60,000 bases of DNA. Source: Symsagittifera roscoffensis. Taxonomy: Eukaryota > Xenacoelomorpha > Acoela > Convolutidae. The stretch lies in contig NC_087069.1 in the NCBI RefSeq assembly GCF_963678635.1, positions 44,685,448 through 44,745,447 on the forward strand, given 5' to 3'. Made by a program: the position numbers and the translations under genes. Shown here piece by piece: positions 21,050 to 31,844 of this stretch (the stretch's first letter is position 1; each line of letters begins with the position of its first letter). Under the pieces are notes generated by a model. The model made no database searches and was not told the DNA's origin. It worked only from the letters and a program-made list of their open reading frames with translations.

Positions 21050-21866
21050 CTGGAAAATGATTAATTAGGATTCACGAACAATTTAACAAAAATTCCAACT
21101 GAGCTCTTAGATTACGTACTTCTTTTTTGTTTCTCTTTGAGTACCTACATATTCCCGAGCAAATTTTGAGATCAAATATGGAAACTTATATAAATTATTA
21201 AAAAACTCTACAATTTTAACATTAAAAAACCGCATTTGATTTGAGTCGAAATTATTGCGCATCTGGCCAACCTTTAATGTATTTATTTATGAATAAGCAT
21301 CTAAACTTATTGTCTGTAATTTACATCTGCTATAAAAACAAGCAGGTGTTAAAATGAAATTTGCTGCACAAAATGAATTAAATTCTTTTCAGAGCTCCTC
21401 TGACGAACAGCTAAATCAGCAAAAAAAGATACGCCAATTGGACTCGCGACATTTTTGAGCAACTGAAAAGATACTTTATCTTGATTTTAATGAGCACGTT
21501 TTAATAACAGCAGCTCAAAAAACTACAGAATTGTAGTTGCGTTGGTTTGATGAGATCTGGTTAGAAAACAATTGTTGGTTTTAATTCATTTTAGTATTAA
21601 ACTTTCATTCTAAAATTGTTGGTTCGATAAGATTTGACTGAAAAATAAACATTGGTACTTACTTATTCAGAAAACATCAACGTTTATCACGAATTCGCCT
21701 GTTGGCATTGAATACGTATACACAGCCTGGCCGTTTAAGATTTTACGTAAGTTTTAGAAAGTGGAACCTGAAAGACATTGCCATTGAAGCTCCCAAGACT
21801 TGCTGCATAGACAGTTTTGGTTGAAAACCTTAAATATTTATTTACTTTTTTTTGAGATTATCGGAA
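21050..21866. other. Intergenic region between divergent candidates; presumed upstream region of the TRIM-like gene
   Basis: AT-rich sequence without a convincing frame. The last 50 bases before ATG 21867 contain ttaaatatttatttac, a possible TATA-like stretch, and a T-run. No firm promoter call is made. Confidence 0.4.
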
Positions 21867-23324
21867 ATGGATCTTAGTTCGGGCTTACCAAAATGTTGTA
21901 TCTGCACTGATTCTTTGGATGATCCACGTCAGCTTCCATGCGGTCATTGCTATTGTGGACCACACAAAACCTGCCTAGAATTTCTGAAAGTCGAGGGTAT
22001 TTACAAATGCGCAATCTGCAAATATGATCATCAGATTAATATTGCAGAATTGAAGCCTTTATACGGAGTTCGAGATTTTCTACAAAATCAGCAAAACGCG
22101 ATTCAAGATGACTCTATTGATGGAGCTTTTATGTTATTTTGCAACTATCATCCAGAGAAACAGGTAAAATTTTGGTGTACGAATTGCGAAAATTCAATGT
22201 GTGTAGAATGCACAGATTGCGATATACATTCAGATCATCTTTTCATATCATTTTCGAAAAATTTCAAAAGAATTACAGAATCTCAACTAAAAAGAGCTTC
22301 AAAGAACGTTTCTAGCTGGTCGTCAAAAATTGAGACAAAGCTGGGGAAACTGAAGGAAAGAGCAAAAAATATTGAAATTGAAATTGAAAATCTGGAAGAG
22401 AAAAAGGCGGTAAGAGACGAGCAACTTATCAAATTAAAACAATGCATGGATGAAACCGATTGTGTCATAGATTCCAATTTTTTTCAATGGATTTATTGTC
22501 TCGGAACTGAAATGAATTATCATGACGACCCAGAACCTTCTTTTGCGTCTTCTTTGAAGGATGCTTTCATTGTCAACTCTATTGCTACTCAAACTCCAAA
22601 AGAGACACGTTCTGATGGATCCACGCAGTGCCTTGTCAAGCTAACAACTGAAACGCAAATTCAAACTGAAGACGAAAGTCAATTAAAACCTACAATTGCG
22701 TCATTCTGTTTATCAGAATATCGATCGTCACAAGTAGTAAGGCCAAAAACAAACTCTTTTGCTAAGTCTGGAAAAAATCAAAACATCGCGGCAAAAAAAG
22801 CTTGTGAAAATCATCCCTACAACTCTGTCGCTGATAATCTAAGCTCTACAAAGCTTGTAAGAATGGACATGTTCCGGCAAAACGATGAAAACAATCGACC
22901 TGAGGGGGACTTTTTGTACGATAATCATTACCTATCTTGTGATAACATTACAGTCGACTCTGTGAAAATTGATTTTCCTTTTTATCCAAATCTGAGCCAC
23001 ACAGAAAAACTCGTGTCCGATTCCTTAATAAACAGGTTCTGCATATTCCAACTTACTCTTAGACGCCAAAAGAACAACAAACTGAATGTTGATATCAATG
23101 TGCGAGGAGCTGAGCCTGACAAACTTTTCACAGTTCTTTTCAAGAGGAATGACGGATCTGACTATTGGATATGGAAAAACAACAAATTGGTTGACAGCGG
23201 GCCGAATAATGTAGCAGCGCAAAGAAGCACGAAACTAGACTGGGGTCAACTTCGCGTTATGAGACCTGGTAACTCCGCATGGACAATATCAGCTTCAGTT
23301 AATTTCGTGGATTTAAATGATTAA
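21867..23324 (+). CDS. TRIM-like RING/B-box protein, intact
   Basis: The protein has 485 residues from ATG 21867; five in-frame codons precede it from a TTG but are not needed. RING finger: C10, C13, C25, H27, C30, C36, C48, C51, with an unusual five-residue gap (CGPHKTC). B-box: C92, H95, C104, C107, C112, C115, H121, H124. A coiled coil follows at about 135-200 (Lys/Glu-rich heptads). A linker carries TQT-like motifs at 241-267. Residues about 330-485 form an unrecognised C-terminal domain (RMDMFRQND to NSAWTISASVNF). The N-terminal set is that of E3 ubiquitin ligases; that activity is inferred. No introns, stops or frameshifts. A broken paralogue lies at 42628-44111. AATAAA follows at 23431. 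Confidence 0.88.
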   Translation: MDLSSGLPKCCICTDSLDDPRQLPCGHCYCGPHKTCLEFLKVEGIYKCAICKYDHQINIAELKPLYGVRDFLQNQQNAIQDDSIDGAFMLFCNYHPEKQVKFWCTNCENSMCVECTDCDIHSDHLFISFSKNFKRITESQLKRASKNVSSWSSKIETKLGKLKERAKNIEIEIENLEEKKAVRDEQLIKLKQCMDETDCVIDSNFFQWIYCLGTEMNYHDDPEPSFASSLKDAFIVNSIATQTPKETRSDGSTQCLVKLTTETQIQTEDESQLKPTIASFCLSEYRSSQVVRPKTNSFAKSGKNQNIAAKKACENHPYNSVADNLSSTKLVRMDMFRQNDENNRPEGDFLYDNHYLSCDNITVDSVKIDFPFYPNLSHTEKLVSDSLINRFCIFQLTLRRQKNNKLNVDINVRGAEPDKLFTVLFKRNDGSDYWIWKNNKLVDSGPNNVAAQRSTKLDWGQLRVMRPGNSAWTISASVNFVDLND

Positions 23325-23430
23325 AACCCATGAAAGTTGTTAAAACTATGATGTAGCTCTATTCTAAAGTGTCCCAACAAAACAAAACTGAAAAGCAAAA
23401 ATATATAATCACAAATTGACGAATTTTAAA

Positions 23431-23436
23431 AATAAA
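23431..23436 (+). terminator. Polyadenylation signal of the TRIM-like gene
   Basis: AATAAA lies 107 bases after the TGATTAA-region stop of the gene at 21867-23324, a normal distance for a eukaryotic cleavage/polyadenylation signal. In AT-rich DNA the hexamer is common, so this is suggestive only. Confidence 0.45.
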
Positions 23437-24705
23437 TTCTATCAGAACACTAACCTTAACCAAGAATAGGCTGTTTTTACCGTTATCTTTTGTGACACCG
23501 AATCTGATTGTGATGAATTGTTTCAATTTTCTAGACTGTTCAAAAAACTCTCGGTTTTTGATAGCCTTTCAACTTCATAGAATCATCTCAGTAATGTTCT
23601 TTGGATCTTTGTTACTGTTTTAGGACCTTCTTTTTTCTATCACATAAAAAATGATTTTGTGATTTTTAATTGAAAAAATTCTGCTCTTGGGTCTAATTCG
23701 TTTTTCACTCTTGCAGCAAAGTTGAGATAGGTTCTTTCCTCGGATACGTGTTATTTGTCAGACATCATTTTCTTCAGCTAAAAGTGGACAGCTTTGATCT
23801 GAAAAGTTTTTGTTGATTTTTCCAAACCAAAAAAAAATCAAAACTTGAAAAATAATGAGCAATTAAGTAATTTTATAAAATCGGGCGCTTACATTGAAAG
23901 TCTTTTTTTGAAAAAAAAACATGATTGAGATTGAAACTGATTCATACAAATTTGCTGGAAATTTTCTTACTTTTTGAAATCTTTCAAAATTTATTAATCA
24001 AAAACGACTTGATACGGTGTTGGAAGTCTAGTTTCTTGAGTTTCTGAAATTTCAGGGTGCAATATTATGAGAATCATGTCTTGAGAATTATAAAACATTG
24101 TATCAATTATGCTGAACTTTAAAGAATCGAGACAAGGAGACTTGTAGTTGATATCAACAATTCAGTAAAATTATCCCCTTGGGCAAGGATCAAAAGCTTT
24201 TTCGATCATGTGTCCTGACATAGCTTCAACTTTCCATGTGATTTACTTAGTACAAGAAAAGGATATTTGCAAAGTTTTAAAACAGAGCAGTTTTTAAACA
24301 ATTTAAAGATACTGAAGAAATAGAAAAAAAAACATTATTGTTTATTGATAATATCATTGTTTTAGTCGGAGCGGAAAAGAAACTTGATAAAAGGAAGACG
24401 ATGATGATAATCAAAATTTAGCTAAGTCAAAAATCAAAACGCATGACTACCAAAAATATACGGTTTTTGTCCGATGGCGATCTACCAAATGATCATTTTC
24501 AGTTTAAAAAAATACATATACATATACAAAATAAAACATTATTTCTTATGTCAACAATATTTCAGCCTAAACTGAAGTTTTTCATTTTTAGCTAAGAAAA
24601 ATTTAAGATTTTTTCCGTTTTGAGAGTTTGATCCAACATTACCTTTGCAATTAGAAAGCGTTAACAAGCCAGAAATAGATTTTTTTTGGGTTAACAACTG
24701 ATGTA
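23437..24705. other. No gene seen
   Basis: AT-rich sequence between the TRIM-like gene and the tandem array. No open frame with recognisable motifs. The array's left flank shows no shared terminal repeat. Confidence 0.6.
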
Positions 24706-27700
24706 ACAGAATCATTTGTTGCATTTTAACAAAAGAAGTATAACTAAACTTGCCTAAAAAGACAATAGTTATTAGCGGCAAGTGTACTTTATTAGCGGCA
24801 AGTTTTCGGCTTTTCGCAAGTATGTTGCTATGTTAGAAATGTTGCTTTTGCGATTGTTTGATTATTTTTCCATGCGGTGAGTTTTCTATGCACTTGATGC
24901 AACGATACCACCCATGATTGAGACGAAACACCCAAAAAGTTCGAGACCAGTCGGAACCTGTTTTTTGTGGAATCTGCGACTTTTTGTTTCTGCTAGTATT
25001 TTTTGGTCTTAGGACCCGCAGAAAGCTTCGATTTCTTTTTAGAGTTTCGACGAAAGCTCTTTGTAAAGTTTTCAATGGTGGAGGCAACTTTTTTTCAAGG
25101 AAATAACTGAAAAAGTTTGCAATTCTTTTAACTTTTTTGGCAAAAAAAAAGATTTTTTTGAAGGAGTTTTTTTTCAGTTTTTGTTTTGCCATTTCTTTGC
25201 TGGTACTCATCATCAAACTTTTTTGAATCGCAAGTGGCGCGAGGCTCAGATTCCTCTCTGTGTTTGAGAAAACAGTTCAAAAATTTTCTTGCACACAAGC
25301 AAACAGAGTCAAATATTTAAAATTCCCATTTATAAAAAAAACTTCATCAAAAGTCACAATATAGCTATCTATTAGTTTTTATTTCTGTACGAAGTCTCAA
25401 AAAAACATTGCAACTTTGTGTTTTCTTTTTGCTCTACATTTCACTCTCTGTAAAAAAGTGACATTTTCACAAACCTTCAGCCGCGCTTTTAACACTACTA
25501 CTACGATCGTAAAAAATAAAGCGTTTTATTCGGAGATCTTATTTGCGCAAATTAAAACAGTTTTTGAAATAACTTCTATCCTTTATCAAAAATCAAAAAA
25601 GGCTTGAGTAATTTTCGAAAATTTTAAACTGTTTGCGCTGCTAAATAACAGATATTTTTCGTTTGATGTTTGTTAGACGCAAAAATAGATGCTCATAAAT
25701 ACCCCAGATTGACATAAGATCGACATTTGAAGCATAGGTGTAACTTTTTGATTTTCTGAACCATTACGCGCAAATATCTCTGCCAAACAAAATAATTAAA
25801 AAGTACAGAATCATTTGTTGCATTTTAACAAAAGACGTATAACTAAACTTGCCTAAAAAGACAAAAGTTATTAGCGGCATGTGTTCTTTATTAGCGGCAA
25901 GTTTTTAGCTTTTCGCAAGTAATTGAGTTCCAAGAAATGTTGCTTTTGCTATTGTTTGATTATTTTTCCATGCGGTGAGTTTTCTTTGCATTTGATGCAA
26001 CGGTACCACCCATGATTGAGACGAAATACCCAAAAAGTTCGAGACCAGTCGGAACCTGTTTTTTGTGGAATCTGCGACTTTTTGTGTCTGCTAGTATTTT
26101 TTGGTCATAGGAACCCGCAGAAAGCTTCGATTTCTCTTTAGCGTTTCGACGAAAGCTCTCTGTAAAGTTTTCAATGGTGGAGGCAACTTTTTTCAACGAA
26201 TTTATTGAAAAAGTTTGTAATTCTTTTAACTTTTTTGGCAAAAAAAAAAAAACATTTTTTTTTGAAGGAGTTTTTTTTCAGTTTTTGTTTTGCCTTTTCT
26301 TTGCTGGTACTCATCATCAAATTTTTTTGAATGGCAAGTGGTGCGAGGCTCAGATTCCTCTCTGTGTTTGAGAAAACAATTCAACAATTTTCTTGCACAC
26401 AAGCAAACAGAGTCAAATAATTAAAATTCCCATTTAAAAAAAAACTTCATCAAAAGTCACAATCTAGCTATCTATTAGTTTTTATTTCTGTACGAAGTCT
26501 CAAAAAACATTGCAACTTTGTGCTTTCTTTTTGCTCTATGTTTCACTCTCTGTAAAAAAGTGACATTTTCACAAACCTTCAGCCGCGCTTTTAACACTAC
26601 TACTACGATCGTAAAAAATAAAGCGTTTTATTCGGAGATCTTACTTGCGCAAATTAAAACAGTTTTTGAAATAACTTCTATCCTTTATCAAAATCAAAAA
26701 AGGCTTGAGTAATTTTCGAAAATTTTAAACTGTTTCCGCTGCTAAATAACAGATATTTTTCGTTTGATGTTTGTTAGACGCAAAAATAGATGCTCATAAA
26801 TACCCCAGATTGACATTAGATCGACATTTGAAGCATAGGTGTAACTTTTTGATTTTCTGAACCATTACGCGCAAATATCTCTGCCAAACAAAATAATTAA
26901 AAAGTACAGAATCATTTGTTGCATTTTAACAAAAGACGTATAACTAAACTTGCCTAAAAAGACAAAAGTTATTAGCGGCATGTGTTCTTTATTAGCGGCA
27001 AGTTTTCAGCTTTTCGCAAGTAATTGAGTTCCAAGAAATGTTGCTTTTGCTATTGTTTGATTATTTTTCCATGCGGTGAGTTTTCTTTGCATTTGATGCA
27101 ACGGTACCACCCATGATTGAGACGAAATACCCAAAAAGTTCGAGACCAGTCGGAACCTGTTTTTTGTGGAATCTGCGACTTTTTGTGTCTGCTAGTATTT
27201 TTTGGTCATAGGAACCCGCAGAAAGCTTCGATTTCTCTTTAGCGTTTCGACGAAAGCTCTCTGTAAAGTTTTCAATGGTGGAGGCAACTTTTTTCAACGA
27301 ATTTATTGAAAAAGTTTGTAATTCTTTTAACTTTTTTGGCAAAAAAAAAAACATTTTTTTTTGAAGGAGTTTTTTTTCAGTTTTTGTTTTGCCTTTTCTT
27401 TGCTGGTACTCATCATCAAATTTTTTTGAATGGCAAGTGGTGCGAGGCTCAGATTCCTCTCTGTGTTTGAGAAAACAGTTCAACTATTTTCTTGCACACA
27501 AGCAAACAGAGTCAAATAATTAAAATTCCCATTTAAAAAAAAACTTCATCAAAAGTCACAATCTAGCTATCTATTAGTTTTTATTTCTGTACGAAGTCTC
27601 AAAAAACATTGCAACTTTGTGCTTTCTTTTTGCTCTATGTTTCACTCTCTGTAAAAAAGTGACATTTTCACAAACCTTCAGCCGCGCTTTTAACACTACT

Positions 27701-30700
27701 ACTACGATCGTAAAAAATAAAGCGTTTTATTCGGAGATCTTACTTGCGCAAATTAAAACAGTTTTTGAAATAACTTCTATCCTTTATCAAAAATCAAAAA
27801 AGGCTTGAGTAATTTTCGAAAATTTTAAACTGTTTGCGCTGCTAAATAACAGATATTTTTCGTTTGATGTTTGTTAGACGCAAAAATAGATGCTCATAAA
27901 TACCCCAGATTGACATTAGATCGACATTTGAAGCATAGGTGTAACTTTTTGATTTTCTGAACCATTACGCGCAAATATCTCTGCCAAACAAAATAATTAA
28001 AAAATACAGAATCATTTGTTGCATTTTAACAAAAGACCTATAACTAAACTTGCCTAAAAAGACAAAAGTTATTAGCGGCATGTGTTCTTTATTAGCGGCA
28101 AGTTTTCAGCTTTTCGCAAGTAATTGAGTTCCAAGAAATGTTGCTTTTGCTATTGTTTGATTATTTTTCCATGCGGTGAGTTTTCTTTGCATTTGATGCA
28201 ACGGTACCACCCATGATTGAGACGAAATACCCAAAAAGTTCGAGACCAGTCGGAACCTGTTTTTTGTGGAATCTGCGACTTTTTGTGTCTGCTAGTATTT
28301 TTTGGTCATAGGAACCCGCAGAAAGCTTCGATTTCTCTTTAGCGTTTCGACGAAAGCTCTCTGTAAAGTTTTCAATGGTGGAGGCAACTTTTTTCAACGA
28401 ATTTATTGAAAAAGTTTGCAATTCTTTTAACTTTTTTGGCAAAAAAAAAAAATTTTTTTTTGAAGGAGTTTTTTTTCAGTTTTTGTTTTGCCTTTTCTTT
28501 GCTGGTACTCATCATCAAATTTTTTTGAATGGCAAGTGGCGCGAGGCTCAGATTCCTCTCTGTGTTTGAGAAAACAGTTCAACAATTTTCTTGCACACAA
28601 GCAAACAGAGTCAAATAATTAAAATTCCCATTTAAAAAAAAACTTCATCATAGTCACAATCTAGCTATCTATTAGATTTTATTTCTGTACGAAGTCTCAA
28701 AAAACATTGCAACTTTGTGCTTTCTTTTTGCTCTATGTTTCACTCTCTGTAAAAAAGTGACATTTTCACAAACCTTCAGCCGCGCTTTTAACACTACTAC
28801 TACGATTGTAAAAAATAAAGCGTTTTATTCGGAGATCTTACTTGCGCAAATTAAAACAGTTTTTGAAATAACTTCTATCCTTTATCAAAAATCAAAAAAG
28901 GCTTGAGTAATTTTCGAAAATTTTAAACTGTTTGCGCTGCTAAATAACAGATAATTTTCGTTTGACGTTTGTTAGACGCAAAAATAGATGCTCATAAATA
29001 CCCCAGATTGACATTAGATCAACATTTGAAGCATATGTGTAACTTTTTGATTTTCTGAACCATTACGCGCAAAAATCTCCGCCAAACAAAATAATTAAAA
29101 AGTACAGAATCATTTGTTGCATTTTAACAAAAGACGTATAACTAAACTTGCCTAAAAAGACAAAAGTTATTAGCGGCATGTGTTCTTTATTAGCGGCAAG
29201 TTTTCGGCTTTTCGCAAGTAATTGAGTTCCAAGAAATGTTGCTTTTGCTATTGTTTGATTATTTTTCCATGCGGTGAGTTTTCTATGCATTTGATGCAAC
29301 GGTACCACCCATGATTGAGACGAAATACCCAAAAAGTTCGAGACCAGTCGGAACCTGTTTTTTGTGGAATCTGCGACTTTTTGTGTCTGCTAGTATTTTT
29401 TGGTCATAGGAACCCGCAGAAAGCTTCGATTTCTTTTTAGCGTTTCGACGAAAGCTCTCTGTAAAGTTTTCAATGGTGGAGGCAACTTTTTTCAACGAAT
29501 TTATTGAAAAAGTTTGCAATTCTTTTAACTTATTTGGCAAAAAAAAAACATTTTTTTTTGAAGGATTTTTTTTTCAGTTTTTGTTTTGCCTTTTCTTTGC
29601 TGGTACTCATCATCAAATTTTTTTGAATGGCAAGTGGTGCGAGGCTCAGATTCCTCTCTGTGTTTGAGAAAACAGTTCAACAATTTTCTTGCACACAAGC
29701 AAACAGAGTCAAATAATTAAAATTCCCATTTAAAAAAAAACTTCATCAAAAGTCACAATCTAGCTATCTATTAGTTTTTATTTCTGTACGAAGTCTCAAA
29801 AAACATTGCAACTTTGTGCTTTCTTTTTGCTCTATGTTTCACTCTCTGTAAAAAAGTGACATTTTCACGAACCTTCAGCCGCGCTTTTAACACTACTACG
29901 ACGATCGTAAAAAATAAAGCGTTTTATTCGGAGATCTTACTTGCGCAAATTAAAACAGTTTTTGAAATAACTTCAATCCTTTATCAAAAGTCAAAAAGGC
30001 TTGAGTATTTTCGAAAATTTCTAACTGTTTGCGCTGCTAAATAACAGATAATTTTCGTTTGATGTTTGTTAGACACAAAAATAGATGCTCATAAATACCC
30101 CAGATTGACATTAGATCGACATTTGAAGCATATGTGTAACTTTTTGATTTTCTGAACCATTACGCACAAAATTCTCTGCCAAACAAAATAATTAAAAATT
30201 ACAGGATCATTTGTTGCATTTAAACAAAAAACGTTTAACTAAACTTGCCTAAAAAGACAATAGTTATTAGCGGCATGGGTTCTTTATTAGAGGCAAGTTT
30301 TCGGCTTTTTGCAAGTAATTGAGTTCCAAGAAATGTTGCTTTTGCTATTGTTTGATTATTTCTCTATGCGGTGAGTTTTCTATGCACTTGATGCAACGAT
30401 ACCACCCATGATTGAGACGAAACACCCAAAAAGTTCGAGACCAGTCGGAACCTGTTTTTTGTGGAATCTGCGACTTTTTGTTTCTGCTAGTATTTTTTGG
30501 TCTTAGGACCCGCAGAAAGCTTCGATTTCTTTTTAGCGTTTCGACGAAAGCTCTTTGTAAAGGTTTCGATGGTGGAGGCAATTTTTTTTCAAGGAAATAA
30601 CTGAAAAAGTTTGCAATTCTTTTAACTTTTTTGGCAAAAAAAAAAGATTTTTTGAAGGAGTTTTTTTTTCAGTTTTTAATTTGCCTTTTCTTTGCTGGTA

Positions 30701-31290
30701 CTCATCATCAAACTTTTTTGAATCGCAAGTGGTGCGAGGCTCAGATTCCTCTCCGTGTTTGAGAAAACAGTTCAACAATTTTTTTGCACACAAGCAAACA
30801 GAGTCAATTAATTAAAATTCCCATTTAAAAAAAACTTCATCAAAAGTCACAATCTAGCTATCTATTAGTTTTTATTTCTGTACGAAGTCTCAAAAAACAT
30901 TGCAACTTTGTGCTTTCTTTTTGCTCTATGTTTCACTCTCTGTAAAAAAGTGACATTATCACGAACCTTCAGCCGCGCTTTTAACACTACTACGACGATC
31001 GTAAAAAATAAAGCGTTTTATTCGGAGATCTTACTTGCGCAAATTAAAACAGTTTTTGAAATAACTTCAATCTTTTATCAAAAGTCAAAAAGGCTTGAGT
31101 ATTTTCGAAAATTTTTAACTGTTTGCGCTGCTAAATAACAGATAATTTTCGTTTGATGTTTGTTAGACACAAAAATAGATTCTCATAAATACCCCAGATT
31201 GACATTAGATCGACATTTGAAGCATATGTGTAACTTTTTGATTTTCTGTACCATTACGCACAAAATTCTCTACCAAACAAAATAACTTAA
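24706..31290. repeat. Tandem array: six head-to-tail units of ~1.1 kb
   Basis: Units start at the phrase acag(a/g)atcatttgttgca at 24706, 25805, 26906, 28006, 29104 and 30201, and the last ends near 31290; spacings are 1099, 1101, 1100, 1098 and 1097. A second anchor, atgcggtgag, at 24872, 25970, 27071, 28171, 29269 and 30366 gives the same period. Units 2-4 are nearly identical, and 1 and 6 are the most diverged. Each unit holds a plus-strand ~63-codon frame (no ATG) and a minus-strand frame, a doubled ttattagcggca phrase, and poly-A/T runs. Confidence 0.95.
24833..25216 (-). pseudogene. Possible ancestral ORF of the 1.1 kb repeat unit (unit 1)
   Basis: In unit 1 the minus strand is open for 127 codons: a Lys-rich start, VETLKRNRSFLRVLRPKN, and a Trp-rich end WSRTFWVFRLNHGWYRCIKC with a C-x2-C pair and ENSPHGK after it. 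Unit 6 (30345-30581) keeps the same frame. In units 2-5 an extra base (ggaaccc for ggaccc) moves the text into another frame (25960-26241, 27061-27483, 28161-28442, 29283-29540), which is open but lacks the C-x2-C. The C-x2-C..H pattern hints at a zinc-binding protein fragment; family unknown. Confidence 0.35.
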
Positions 31291-31328
31291 AAAATCTGCT
31301 AAAAATTGTTAAGAATGATAAACTCGTT

Positions 31329-31844
31329 ATGTTAAATTGTCTAGAAATTGTTTGCCTTTTATTTTTTTTTCAGAACCTTGTGTTCGTTCTACTCCGTTTT
31401 CGTCAACATCATTTTGCCGTATCGGCTGACATTGAAGGGATGTTCCTACAAGTCGGCGTCCTTCCAGAGGACCAACCATCTCTTCCAACCAAACATCAGT
31501 ACACCAGACATATCTTTGGAGCGAGAGATTTGCCAACGTGTGCAAATTATGCATTGCAACGGACTGCAATAGATAATCAGGCGATGTTCCCTGACGCAGC
31601 GTCCGCAGTTCTAGAGAAATTTTATATGGACGACTACCTAGACTCTTTTGAGGACCCTGATGTTGCATTTAAAATGAGTCAAGAGTTGATTACTCTGTTA
31701 GCTCTAGGTCGTTTTAAGTTAACTAAGTTCATAAGTAACGTTACTAAAATTAATAAAGAGTTAAGCCCGCCCCAAAGTGCGCCGCAACAGGAAAGTAAAA
31801 ACTTTGTAACTTGTGGGATAATTCTTCTCATGTTCTTGGTCTGA
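31329..31844 (+). pseudogene. BEL/Pao reverse transcriptase, first fragment
   Basis: An ATG at 31329 opens the frame, but the first 15 residues come from flanking DNA. The RT text begins at 31374 (FVLLRFRQHHFAVSADIEGMF, with the first catalytic Asp in ADIEG) and includes IFGARDLPTCANYALQ and YMDDYLDSFE (YMDD at 31623-31634). The stretch between EDQPSL and QYTRHIFGA is shorter than usual for Pao RTs, suggesting a small deletion. RT text leaves this frame near 31800, where the next frame continues. Confidence 0.85.

Noticed and set aside
25416-25607. 63-codon plus frame conserved in all six array units
   Set aside because: It starts with TTG rather than ATG, and conservation is explained by recent duplication of the whole unit.
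24706-31290. CRISPR-like or rDNA-like array
   Set aside because: Units are 1.1 kb with no short repeat/spacer alternation and no rRNA-like sequence.
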